From contig JAICVV010000068.1 of the NCBI GenBank assembly GCA_025935155.1, forward strand, positions 1 through 8,493: DNA of 8,493 nt, given 5' to 3'. This stretch comes from Alphaproteobacteria bacterium. GTDB lineage: Bacteria > Pseudomonadota > Alphaproteobacteria > Micropepsales > Micropepsaceae. The position numbers and the translations under genes are program-made. Shown here in pieces: positions 1-5,102 of the stretch (position 1 is its first letter; each line of letters begins with the position of its first letter). The notes under the pieces are model-generated. The model made no database searches and had not been told where the DNA came from. It saw nothing but the letters and a program-made list of their open reading frames with translations.

Positions 1-216
1 CTTGCGCAAGGTCCAGGCGGTCGGCTCGTCCGCTTCCAGTTGCGCCAGCCGCACGATGCCAACAGAGCGGAAAAACTCGGAGCGGCCGCGTTCCATGTAG
101 CGCAAATAATTGGCGTGATAGACGACGCCGGAAAGGTCGGTGTCTTCGTAATAGATACGGATGGGCAGGACGTGCGTCTTACCTTCGAACCGCCCAAACT
201 CTTGATATTCAACCAT
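1..216 (-). CDS. ybgC: YbgC-type acyl-CoA thioesterase (tol-pal associated), 5' part only
   Basis: The first 72 residues of a hot-dog fold thioesterase are encoded; the frame stays open to position 1, so roughly half of a usual ~135-aa protein is present. The family signature is clear: [19 protein letters not shown] at residues 19-37, followed by [13 protein letters not shown], with the conserved Asp of EDTD and the YHANY motif that build the active site. Family members hydrolyse acyl-CoA thioesters in the cytoplasm and are encoded at the head of the tolQRAB-pal cluster. The ATG at 216-214 overlaps the stop of the upstream small membrane protein gene by 8 bases, which suggests translational coupling. 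The order ruvB, small gene, ybgC fits the usual alphaproteobacterial arrangement. That tolQ follows beyond position 1 is inference. Confidence 0.93.
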   Translation of the reverse strand, partial: MVEYQEFGRFEGKTHVLPIRIYYEDTDLSGVVYHANYLRYMERGRSEFFRSVGIVRLAQLEADEPTAWTLRK

Positions 217-481
217 GTGGTTTCGGAGCCGCTTGGTTCGGTCGATCGGGGCATTTCATGCCAGGTCTATAGTTTGGACAAAAAAGTCCGATATAGGGCG
301 TTGGAGGGGTGATGACTTTCACCGACACTTCGCCCGTATTCTTCGGTTGCGGTTCATCCGCGAAATAATGCGTCCACACCGCGCCAAAGTAGCCCGCGCC
401 GAAAAAAATCATCCACGTGAAGATCAGCGCGATGACAAGGCCGATGACGTGTTTCAGGTCATGCCTCCTCACCGCCGGCAA
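209..481 (-). CDS. Small single-pass membrane protein between ruvB and ybgC, function unknown
   Basis: I do not recognise this protein. The longest reading is 90 aa from a TTG at 481, but the start is uncertain. An AGGAGG at 469-464 lies 6 bases before a CTG at 457-455, and starting there gives an 82-aa protein beginning M-K-H-V-I-G-L-V with a clean N-terminal hydrophobic helix (about [20 protein letters not shown]). A GTG at 472 is a third option. After the helix comes a short, probably periplasmic, tail rich in Pro with two Cys ([13 protein letters not shown]), which could bind metal or form a disulfide. The ruvB stop codon lies at 461-459, so with the CTG start only one base separates the genes; the 3' end overlaps the ybgC start by 8 bases. 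The packing suggests a real cotranscribed gene. Whether it relates to the Tol-Pal envelope system is unknown. Confidence 0.68.
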   Translation of the reverse strand: MPAVRRHDLKHVIGLVIALIFTWMIFFGAGYFGAVWTHYFADEPQPKNTGEVSVKVITPPTPYIGLFCPNYRPGMKCPDRPNQAAPKPHG

Positions 482-1532
482 ACAATCCGATTTGCGTAGG
501 GTCGCGTGGCGGTGTAGTCAATCCGAGATGCTCAAAGGCAGCGCCGGTCAGCACACGGCCACGCGGCGTGCGCTGCACGAAACCCTGCTGCAACAGGAAC
601 GGCTCCACAATTTCCTCAATAGCGTCGCGCGCTTCGCCCAACGCCGCCGCGATGGTTTCAATCCCGACCGGCCCGCCGCCAAAGGCTTCTGCGACCAGCC
701 TGAGATAGCGGCGGTCGAACGCATCGAGCCCACGCTTGTCGACTTCCAGCCGCGTCAGCGCTTCATCGGCAATCTTCGCATTCACGGTTCCGTGGTTCGC
801 CACGCTGGCGAAATCGCGCACCCGCTTGAGCAACCGTCCGGCAATGCGCGGTGTGCCGCGGGCGCGTGAGGCAATTTCGCGCGCGCCGTCGCTGGTGAGA
901 TCAAGCCCCAGCACGCGCGCGCCGCGCTCCACAATCGAAACCAGTTCGTCCGCGGAATAGAAATTCAGCCGCACCGGAATGCCGAAGCGGTCGCGCAGCG
1001 GCGTCGTAATCAGACCGGAACGCGTAGTGGCGCCCACAAGGGTGAATGGCGCCAGCGTGATCTTCACCGAGCGTGCAGAAGGCCCTTCGCCGATCACCAG
1101 ATCGAGCTCGTAATCCTCCATTGCCGGATAGAGGATTTCCTCGACTGCCGGATTGAGCCGGTGAATCTCATCGATGAACAGCACATCTCGCGCTTCGAGA
1201 TTGGTGAGAATGGCGGCGAGATCGCCGGCACGCGCCAGCACCGGCCCGGAGGTGGCACGGAAATTCACCCCCAATTCGCGCGCCACGATCTGCGCCAATG
1301 TCGTCTTGCCCAAACCCGGCGGGCCGGAAAACAGAACATGATCCAGCGCCTCGCGACGCTCGCGCGCCGCCTGAATAAAGATCGACAAATTTTCCCGCGC
1401 CTGCTGCTGGCCGACGAATTCGGCCAGCCGCTTCGGCCGCAGTGAGGCTTCCAGCGTATCCTCTTCACCGCGTTCGGATGTGACGAGGCGGTCTGTTTCC
1501 GTCCGGATATTGTCCGGCGTTCTGGCCATCAT
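459..1532 (-). CDS. ruvB: RuvB, Holliday junction branch migration ATPase
   Basis: RuvB is the AAA+ motor that, with RuvA, drives branch migration of Holliday junctions during recombinational repair. Numbering from the GTG at 1541 (360 aa), the sequence shows Walker A GPPGLGKT at 73-80, Walker [10 protein letters not shown] at 119-127, sensor 1 GATTRSG at 170-176, the arginine-finger segment LRDRFG at 182-187, sensor 2 [10 protein letters not shown] at 228-237, and the C-terminal winged-helix domain ending in [14 protein letters not shown]. Length is normal and nothing is missing. I prefer the ATG at 1532 (357 aa) because it forms an ATGA overlap with the vapC stop at 1531-1529; the next ATG at 1529 sits 5 bases after GGGAG and is equally possible. 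The gene is separated from ruvA by a toxin-antitoxin pair, so ruvB translation appears coupled to that of the toxin rather than directly to ruvA. Confidence 0.98.
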   Translation of the reverse strand: MMARTPDNIRTETDRLVTSERGEEDTLEASLRPKRLAEFVGQQQARENLSIFIQAARERREALDHVLFSGPPGLGKTTLAQIVARELGVNFRATSGPVLARAGDLAAILTNLEARDVLFIDEIHRLNPAVEEILYPAMEDYELDLVIGEGPSARSVKITLAPFTLVGATTRSGLITTPLRDRFGIPVRLNFYSADELVSIVERGARVLGLDLTSDGAREIASRARGTPRIAGRLLKRVRDFASVANHGTVNAKIADEALTRLEVDKRGLDAFDRRYLRLVAEAFGGGPVGIETIAAALGEARDAIEEIVEPFLLQQGFVQRTPRGRVLTGAAFEHLGLTTPPRDPTQIGLFAGGEEA

Positions 1533-1936
1533 GGCTCCCACGGATCTAGCACCGTGAGACTATCGAAGCGAAAGTGCTTCACATTCCGCGTAACGAAAGT
1601 GAAGCCATACGCCAGCGCCGTCGCCGCCAGCTGAAGATCGACCGTTTGTGCATCCGGCGATGAGGCGCGCAGCCTGCCCCAACGCTCCGCCACCGCCGGG
1701 TCCAACGGGACAATGCGTCCCGCATAATCTTCCTCGACCGTAACAATCCATTCCCGAAGCTGTTGCTGACGCCGCCCTTCCGGCAGGCGCGCGGCGCCAA
1801 AATGCAGCTCACCAAGGGTGATCGCGCTGATGTATTGCCGCGTCAGGTCCTGCGCGGCCAGCCACGCCATGAGGCCCGCATCTTTGCGGGGCTTCGTTGC
1901 TTCTGAAAGCACGCAGGTGTCCAGCAGAAAAATCAA
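1529..1936 (-). CDS. vapC: VapC-type PIN-domain ribonuclease toxin
   Basis: A 135-aa PIN-domain protein of the VapC/FitB type; such toxins are Mg-dependent endoribonucleases that cut RNA and stop translation, held in check by a cognate antitoxin. The acidic active-site residues are all visible (numbered from the TTG at 1936): D6 in [11 protein letters not shown]43 in [10 protein letters not shown]100 in [10 protein letters not shown] and N118 in VTRNVKHF. Length is typical and the reading frame is intact. The frame is open upstream to a possible start at 2008, but that adds 24 residues inside the antitoxin gene. The TTG at 1936-1934 overlaps the antitoxin TGA (1935-1933) as TTGA and puts the start just before the first beta-strand. 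The toxin stop overlaps the ruvB ATG as ATGA. The toxin thus sits inside the ruvCAB operon. Family assignment is firm; the RNA target is unknown. Confidence 0.92.
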   Translation of the reverse strand: MIFLLDTCVLSEATKPRKDAGLMAWLAAQDLTRQYISAITLGELHFGAARLPEGRRQQQLREWIVTVEEDYAGRIVPLDPAVAERWGRLRASSPDAQTVDLQLAATALAYGFTFVTRNVKHFRFDSLTVLDPWEP

Positions 1937-2184
1937 AAGACTTTTCTCGGCTTCTCGCGTTTGCGCGGGGGCAGCTTGAATTCCGGAACCTTGGGCGCGC
2001 TCAACCACCAGCGCGGAAGCACGGCCGTCGCTGAGTCGGAGGCTTTTTTGGCTGTGTCCGGCAGCAATCGCACCTCAAACTTCGGCTGCCCCCGGAAGGT
2101 GATGATCTGCGGCTCCCGCTCGGCCTCCCGGAGGAACTCCGAAAAATGGGCCTTCGCGTCCTGGACTGCCCAAGTTCTATCCAT
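1933..2184 (-). CDS. Phd/YefM-family antitoxin partner of the VapC toxin
   Basis: An 83-aa protein whose first half, MDRTWAVQDAKAHFSEFLR and then IITFRGQPKFEVRLL, matches the Phd/YefM antitoxin fold: a DNA-binding N-terminal domain with the characteristic W-x-V-Q-D-A-K-x-x-F-S-E-F pattern and a beta hairpin carrying G-x-P. The C-terminal part (residues 60-83), rich in Trp, Pro, Lys and Arg, would be the toxin-binding tail. In this family the antitoxin neutralises the toxin by direct contact and represses its own promoter. The ATG at 2184 is preceded by AGGAG at about 2196-2191. Only 36 bases separate it from the ruvA stop, and that gap carries a repeated palindrome. The stop codon overlaps the toxin start. 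Pairing of a Phd-type antitoxin with a VapC-type PIN toxin is common. Confidence is limited only by the shortness of the protein. Confidence 0.88.
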   Translation of the reverse strand: MDRTWAVQDAKAHFSEFLREAEREPQIITFRGQPKFEVRLLPDTAKKASDSATAVLPRWWLSAPKVPEFKLPPRKREKPRKVF

Positions 2185-2193
2185 TCGGCTCTC

Positions 2194-2214
2194 CTGACTA
2201 GTCTGACTAGTCAG
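2194..2214 (-). promoter_or_regulatory. Candidate antitoxin operator: repeated CTGACTAGT palindrome
   Basis: The 9-mer CTGACTAGT occurs twice in direct tandem (2194-2202 and 2203-2211) and closes with CAG, giving a perfect 12-bp palindrome CTGACTAGTCAG at 2203-2214. It lies 10-30 bases before the antitoxin ATG and overlaps that gene's AGGAG ribosome binding site. Phd/YefM antitoxins bind small palindromes in this position, so self-repression of the toxin-antitoxin pair (and perhaps of ruvB downstream) is the natural reading. Binding itself is inferred. Confidence 0.55.
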
Positions 2215-2241
2215 TTTAAGTTAACGCGCCATGGCGCGCAA
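2213..2241 (-). promoter_or_regulatory. Weak candidate internal promoter for the antitoxin-toxin-ruvB segment
   Basis: On the minus strand TTGCGC (2241-2236) and TAAACT (2218-2213) are spaced by exactly 17 bases, with matches of 3/6 and 4/6 to the sigma-70 hexamers. The -10 element abuts the operator-like palindrome, and the start point would fall inside it. The spacer and the end of ruvA also contain a perfect 14-bp palindrome, CGCGCCATGGCGCG (2225-2238), encoding the last residues of RuvA. Hexamer matches are weak, so the position is suggestive only. Confidence 0.3.
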
Positions 2242-2823
2242 GCTTTCGCGGATGAGGGCGTCGACCGGAGCGTGTTCGCCGATATCGCGGGCGGCGCGCG
2301 CCACCGCTTCCGCGGCCTGTGTCTGCGAATAGCCAAGCTTCACCAGCGCTGCGACGGCATCGGCTTCCGGCCCGCGTGGCGCGAGGATCGGCACCGTCTC
2401 TTCGGCATGCCCACGCAGCATCATGGCAGGCGCCTTGTCTTTCAGCTCCGTGACGATGCGGGTGGCGAGTTTCGGCCCCACCCCTTGCGCGCGGCCAACT
2501 GCTGCCTTGTCGCCCAAGGCCACGGCCCGTTCCAGCTCGCGCGATGACAGGGCGGAGAGCACATTCAGCGCCACCCGCGCGCCGACATTCTGCACGCCCT
2601 GCAGCAGGCGAAACCATTCGCGCTCCTCCGTGGTGGAAAAGCCGTACAGGCGAATGGCCTCTTCGCTCATTTTGGTTTCGATCATCAGCGATGCGCTCGC
2701 GCCGGCATTCAGCTTCGCCAAGGTGGATGATGGGCAATGCACGAGATACCCCACGCCGCCGGCATCGAGGATCGCATGATCCTCCGCAACAGAATCCACA
2801 ATGCCCGTCAGCTTGCCGATCAT
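2221..2823 (-). CDS. ruvA: RuvA, Holliday junction DNA-binding protein
   Basis: A full-length 200-aa RuvA, which forms tetramers that hold the four-way junction open and load RuvB hexamers. The order is standard: N-terminal OB-fold beginning MIGKLTGIVD (about 1-63); a central helix-hairpin-helix region with two motifs, LLQGVQNVGARVALNVLS (about 73-90) and AQGVGPKLATRIVTELKD (about 111-128); an acidic or flexible linker; and the C-terminal RuvB-contacting domain (about 150-200) containing AVAALVKLGYSQTQAAEAV. The ATG at 2823-2821 overlaps the ruvC TGA as ATGA, so the two are translationally coupled. The next gene downstream is not ruvB but an antitoxin gene 36 bases away. The last codons of ruvA form a 14-bp palindrome that may double as regulatory DNA for the downstream module. 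Confidence 0.98.
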   Translation of the reverse strand: MIGKLTGIVDSVAEDHAILDAGGVGYLVHCPSSTLAKLNAGASASLMIETKMSEEAIRLYGFSTTEEREWFRLLQGVQNVGARVALNVLSALSSRELERAVALGDKAAVGRAQGVGPKLATRIVTELKDKAPAMMLRGHAEETVPILAPRGPEADAVAALVKLGYSQTQAAEAVARAARDIGEHAPVDALIRESLRAMAR

Positions 2824-3323
2824 GCGAGCGCTGCGAGCAGTTTCGCGCGCGTGCCGGCGAAGTGCGCGTGCGCAATCGCGCAGGCGAGCGCGTCGGCGGC
2901 ATCGGCGGCTTCCACACGTGCTGTCGGCAAAAGGTGCCGTACCATCGCCTGCACCTGCGCCTTCTCCGCATGGCCCACGCCCACCACAGATTTCTTGATG
3001 TGGTTGGGCGCATACTCGGCGATGACGATGCCCTGCCGCGCAGCCGCGAGCAGCACCACGGCACGCGCCTGCCCCAGCTTCAGCGCTGCAGAGGGATCCT
3101 TCGCCACGAAAGCCTGTTCGATGGCGAGGGCAGACGGCCGCAACTCCGCAATAATGGCCGCGATGGCTTCATGCAGGGCAAGCAGCCGCTCCGCCAGTTC
3201 GGTTTTCGCGTCGCTGCGCAGCACGCCGTGGGCGACGTGCGAGAGGTGCGTGCCGGCGCATTCGATCACGCCCCAGCCCATACGGGCGAGGCCCGGATCG
3301 AGCCCAAGAATGCGAACGGTCAC
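2820..3323 (-). CDS. ruvC: RuvC, Holliday junction resolvase
   Basis: RuvC is the dimeric, Mg-dependent endonuclease that cuts Holliday junctions symmetrically. The RNase H-like fold and its four acidic residues can be read directly. Numbered from the GTG at 3323 (167 aa), they are D9 in ILGLDPG, E69 in LAIEQAFVAKD, and D141 and D144 in EAADAADALACAIAHA. The loop motif KLGQARAV and NHIKKSVVGVGHAEKAQVQ are also standard. The frame is open further to a TTG at 3395, but the usual RuvC begins only one or two residues before R-I-L-G-x-D-P-G, and the GTG fits the normal 165-175 aa length. The ribosome binding site is weak at either start. The gene overlaps ruvA by ATGA. It lies 95 bases after the Imm8-like gene, with which it may share a transcript. 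Confidence 0.97.
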   Translation of the reverse strand: MTVRILGLDPGLARMGWGVIECAGTHLSHVAHGVLRSDAKTELAERLLALHEAIAAIIAELRPSALAIEQAFVAKDPSAALKLGQARAVVLLAAARQGIVIAEYAPNHIKKSVVGVGHAEKAQVQAMVRHLLPTARVEAADAADALACAIAHAHFAGTRAKLLAALA

Positions 3324-3418
3324 GGACGTGCTGCCGGAAAAAGAATCGCGAGCGCCACTTTCCGCCCGCGCGTCGCTTCGTGCAACAGCCGCCAATCGCA
3401 GATCCCGGAAGCTGGCCG

Positions 3419-3766
3419 TCAGGGCCGGTAGTCAGAAAATTCCCATGAACCCAGCCAAGCCAATTGTTCCGCCACCTCTTTCCATGTCGAAGCATCGACC
3501 CGCTGCACTGCACGTTCGACGAACGAGTATAACCGTCGATAGTTGTACTCATGCACGAAAATTGTGTGGTGGCCGCTTCGGATTCCCTCTTCAGCGAGCC
3601 TCTCACCAAACCATGATGGGCTACAGACAGTAAGGCCGAAGATTTCTTCACCCTCGCCGTCAGGCGGACAGATGATGACATCGACTGACGTTCCAAATGC
3701 TGGACCCGGAGCCCAGCTCTCTAAATCAACATCAGAGCTGTAAAGCCCCTTCAATCTCGCACGCAT
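3419..3766 (-). CDS. Imm8-like immunity protein without a visible toxin
   Basis: A 115-aa acidic protein that resembles the immunity protein 8 (Imm8) family of polymorphic-toxin immunity proteins. The features behind this are the opening MRARLKGLYSSDVDLESW, the central GEGEEIFGLTVCSPSWF (residues 37-53), with the typical pattern G-x-G-E-E-x-F-x-x-T-V-C-S/T-P-x-W, and a helical C-terminal half ending in a Trp-rich segment (residues 95-109). Such proteins bind and neutralise a cognate secreted nuclease or other toxin domain. No toxin gene is adjacent: ruvC lies downstream and a palindromic repeat upstream. The ATG at 3766 is chosen over the longer frame to 3799 because GGAAGG lies 8 bases before it and the family begins at this point. 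The assignment is by remembered motif similarity, so the family call is fairly good and the immunity role is inferred. Confidence 0.68.
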   Translation of the reverse strand: MRARLKGLYSSDVDLESWAPGPAFGTSVDVIICPPDGEGEEIFGLTVCSPSWFGERLAEEGIRSGHHTIFVHEYNYRRLYSFVERAVQRVDASTWKEVAEQLAWLGSWEFSDYRP

Positions 3767-3798
3767 GGCGGTGACCTTCCCAACAGATAAACAAAACA

Positions 3799-3889
3799 CG
3801 TCATCGCCCGGTCGCGCGGAACAGCGCGATCCGGGTGACCCATTTAGAACATTGAAAATTGGGTCGCCCGCATAAAGCGGGCGATGACG
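3799..3889. repeat. Composite intergenic palindromic repeat (REP/BIME-like)
   Basis: CGTCATCGCCCG at 3799-3810 and its exact reverse complement at 3878-3889 form 12-bp outer arms. Inside are a hairpin with TCGCGC/GCGCGA arms flanked by CCGG (about 3806-3834), a pair GGGTGACCCA / TGGGTCGCCC with one wobble (3833-3842, 3860-3869), and a perfect hairpin CGCCCGC-ATAAA-GCGGGCG (3865-3883). This two-headed design, with GTCATCGCCCG ends, is like the short palindromic repeats scattered between genes in alphaproteobacteria. It fills most of the gap between the Imm8-like gene and the 59-aa gene. Confidence 0.72.
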
Positions 3890-3932
3890 GCGGAGGGCTG
3901 ATCGGAATCACACGCCTCACGCGGATAAACAG

Positions 3933-4112
3933 CTAGGCTCGGCTCCATTTGCCGCTGTTGATGTCGAACTTCACCTTGCCCGCTGCGCGCATGCGCAACA
4001 GGAGTTCCTGCAACGCATCCGTGCTCCGGTTGCTGGGATCGAGCAGCTTCTGCAGCGAATAGACGGCGCGCGGCTTGTCCAAAGCGGCCAGCACTTCTTC
4101 TTCTCTCACCAT
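3933..4112 (-). CDS. Hypothetical 59-aa protein
   Basis: A short frame starting MVREEEVLAALDKPRAVYSL and ending in VKFDINSGKWSRA. The start is well supported: AAGGAG lies 8 bases before the ATG at 4112-4110, and a TATCAT at 4148-4143 could serve as -10. The sequence reads as two or three helices (about 3-13, 18-26, 31-44) followed by a beta-hairpin-like end (VKFDINSGKW), which is the layout of a small winged-helix domain; that is only a guess from pattern. Charged residues are many and there is no signal or membrane segment. The upstream terminator at 4192-4230 isolates it from the outer membrane protein gene, so it should have its own promoter. I cannot assign a function. Confidence 0.62.
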   Translation of the reverse strand: MVREEEVLAALDKPRAVYSLQKLLDPSNRSTDALQELLLRMRAAGKVKFDINSGKWSRA

Positions 4113-4191
4113 GACCCGCGCTCCTTCAGCTCCGCTCTAATCATGATAGCGGCAGGCTGCAGCAAAACACCAGCCAGCGATGCGAGAATGC

Positions 4192-4230
4192 AAAACGGCC
4201 GGCCGCCCTTTCGGACAGCCGGCCGCCTTT
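4192..4230 (-). terminator. Rho-independent terminator of the outer membrane protein gene
   Basis: Read on the minus strand, an 11-bp stem with two G-U pairs (GCCGGCTGTCC / GGGCGGCCGGC) is capped by a GAAA tetraloop and extended at its base by further G-C, G-U and A-U pairs. It is followed by TTTT. It begins 16 bases after the TAA of the beta-barrel gene, as expected for its terminator. Confidence 0.85.
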
Positions 4231-4245
4231 CACTGAACCTTCGAA

Positions 4246-4911
4246 TTACCAGCCGAGATGATAGGTGATGCGGGCGCGTGCCACGGCAAACTTGCGATCG
4301 TCTGCAACCGAAAACGGCTCGGCACCGGTTGCCGCCGGCGTGGTCAGATCGGCCGTGTCGCGGCCGAAATCGTACCACAGGCCTTCGGCGCCGACGCTGA
4401 GCGCCGGCATGATATAGGTTTCCACGCCGGCGCCAGCGACCCAGCCGGTCTTGTTCACATGACGGCTGAACTGGGAGGTGCCGCCGCTGGTCGAATCCAC
4501 CGCGAACTGCTCATGCGCGCCTTCGAAAGCGCCGCCGCCCGTGCCGTAGATCAGCACCGGACCCAGCGGCACGCCGACGCGGCCGCGGATGCTGGCGAGA
4601 TAATTGATGTTGTCGCCGAAGTCGGAATCGCCTTCCACGCCGAACATGATGCCGCCAGGCTGAAAGTCGTAACCGGCATGCACGCCGCCGATGAACTTGG
4701 TGTCATTGTTCTGGCCGCGAAAGGCCAGATCCTGCGCGCTGCTCTGATCGGTGAAGCTCAGTTTGTTGGCGTCGAACGCGCCACCCATGTTGCCGCCGAT
4801 ATAAAGGCCGGACCACGGGCCGCCGATCACGGGCTGCGCCGCTACCGGCGCGACGGAAAGCAGAAGGGCAGCGGCAAATCCCGCTCCGAAAAGGGATGAA
4901 TTCAAACGCAT
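4246..4911 (-). CDS. Outer membrane beta-barrel protein (Omp25/RopB-like, OMP_b-brl fold)
   Basis: A 221-aa exported protein. Residues 1-25 form a typical signal peptide (MRLNSS, a hydrophobic stretch, then APVAA, with likely cleavage before QPVIGG). The mature ~196 residues alternate polar and hydrophobic positions with frequent Gly and aromatics: WSGLYIGGNMGGAF, FIGGVHAGYDFQPGGIMFGVEGD, NYLASIRGRVGVPLG, LIYGTGGGAFEG, TGWVAGAGVETYI, LSVGAEGLWYDFG. It ends in ARARITYHLGW, where the terminal aromatic is the outer membrane assembly signal. Size and pattern fit an eight-stranded OmpA/OmpW-like barrel of the small porin type frequent in Rhizobiales and relatives. The ATG at 4911 has AGAGGAG about 8 bases upstream; a longer frame to 5058 exists but would bury the signal peptide. 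It is probably monocistronic: a terminator follows at 4230-4192 and a candidate promoter precedes it. Ligand or role unknown. Confidence 0.92.
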   Translation of the reverse strand: MRLNSSLFGAGFAAALLLSVAPVAAQPVIGGPWSGLYIGGNMGGAFDANKLSFTDQSSAQDLAFRGQNNDTKFIGGVHAGYDFQPGGIMFGVEGDSDFGDNINYLASIRGRVGVPLGPVLIYGTGGGAFEGAHEQFAVDSTSGGTSQFSRHVNKTGWVAGAGVETYIMPALSVGAEGLWYDFGRDTADLTTPAATGAEPFSVADDRKFAVARARITYHLGW

Positions 4912-4978
4912 TGGGTAGTCTCCTCTGAAATTACGCTTGCACACGGCGCCGGGCTTGGGGGCCTGACCTCGCGGTATA

Positions 4979-5003
4979 TACGTATTGCCCCCCGCGCCGT
5001 TCC
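4979..5003 (-). promoter_or_regulatory. Candidate ECF-sigma (EcfG-like) promoter of the outer membrane protein gene
   Basis: On the minus strand GGAAC (5003-4999) is followed after 16 bases by CGTA (4982-4979). Alphaproteobacterial general-stress EcfG promoters have GGAAC, 16-17 bases, then CGTT, so the -35 is perfect and the -10 has 3 of 4. A second GGAAC lies just upstream (5011-5007), inside a direct repeat of GTGGAAC. An overlapping TATATA at 4980-4975 could instead serve a housekeeping sigma. The start would lie about 60 bases before the ATG. Confidence 0.35.
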
Positions 5004-5102
5004 ACGGTTCCACAACGGGAAAATGCAATCGCAATCGAAGGCGTGGCCCATTGGTCACGCTTATTGCGCAGCCGTAAGATTGTTAAACGGAAGCAACGCG
5101 CG

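Noticed and set aside
1937..2008. Longer N-terminus for the VapC toxin, starting at 2008
   Set aside because: PIN toxins begin just before the first beta-strand (FLLDTC); the extra 24 residues would lie wholly within the antitoxin gene, while the TTG at 1936 gives a TTGA overlap and normal length.
2216..3064. Minus-strand 282-codon open frame overlapping ruvA and the 3' part of ruvC
   Set aside because: It lies in another frame of the same DNA as ruvA and ruvC, both of which have full family motifs; its product is Arg- and Ala-rich low-complexity sequence without any motif, as expected for a shadow frame in GC-rich DNA.
2544..3633. Plus-strand long open frames (295 and 298 codons) antisense to ruvA, ruvC and the Imm8-like gene
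   Set aside because: They are antisense to well-supported genes, rich in Arg, Ser and Ala, and show no domain pattern or ribosome binding site.
3799..3889. Possible CRISPR repeat or attachment site
   Set aside because: There is only one element, its arms are inverted rather than direct, and no spacers, cas gene, integrase or tRNA is nearby.
4258..4899. Plus-strand 213-codon open frame antisense to the outer membrane protein gene
   Set aside because: The minus-strand gene has a signal peptide, barrel pattern, ribosome binding site and terminator; the plus frame has none of these.
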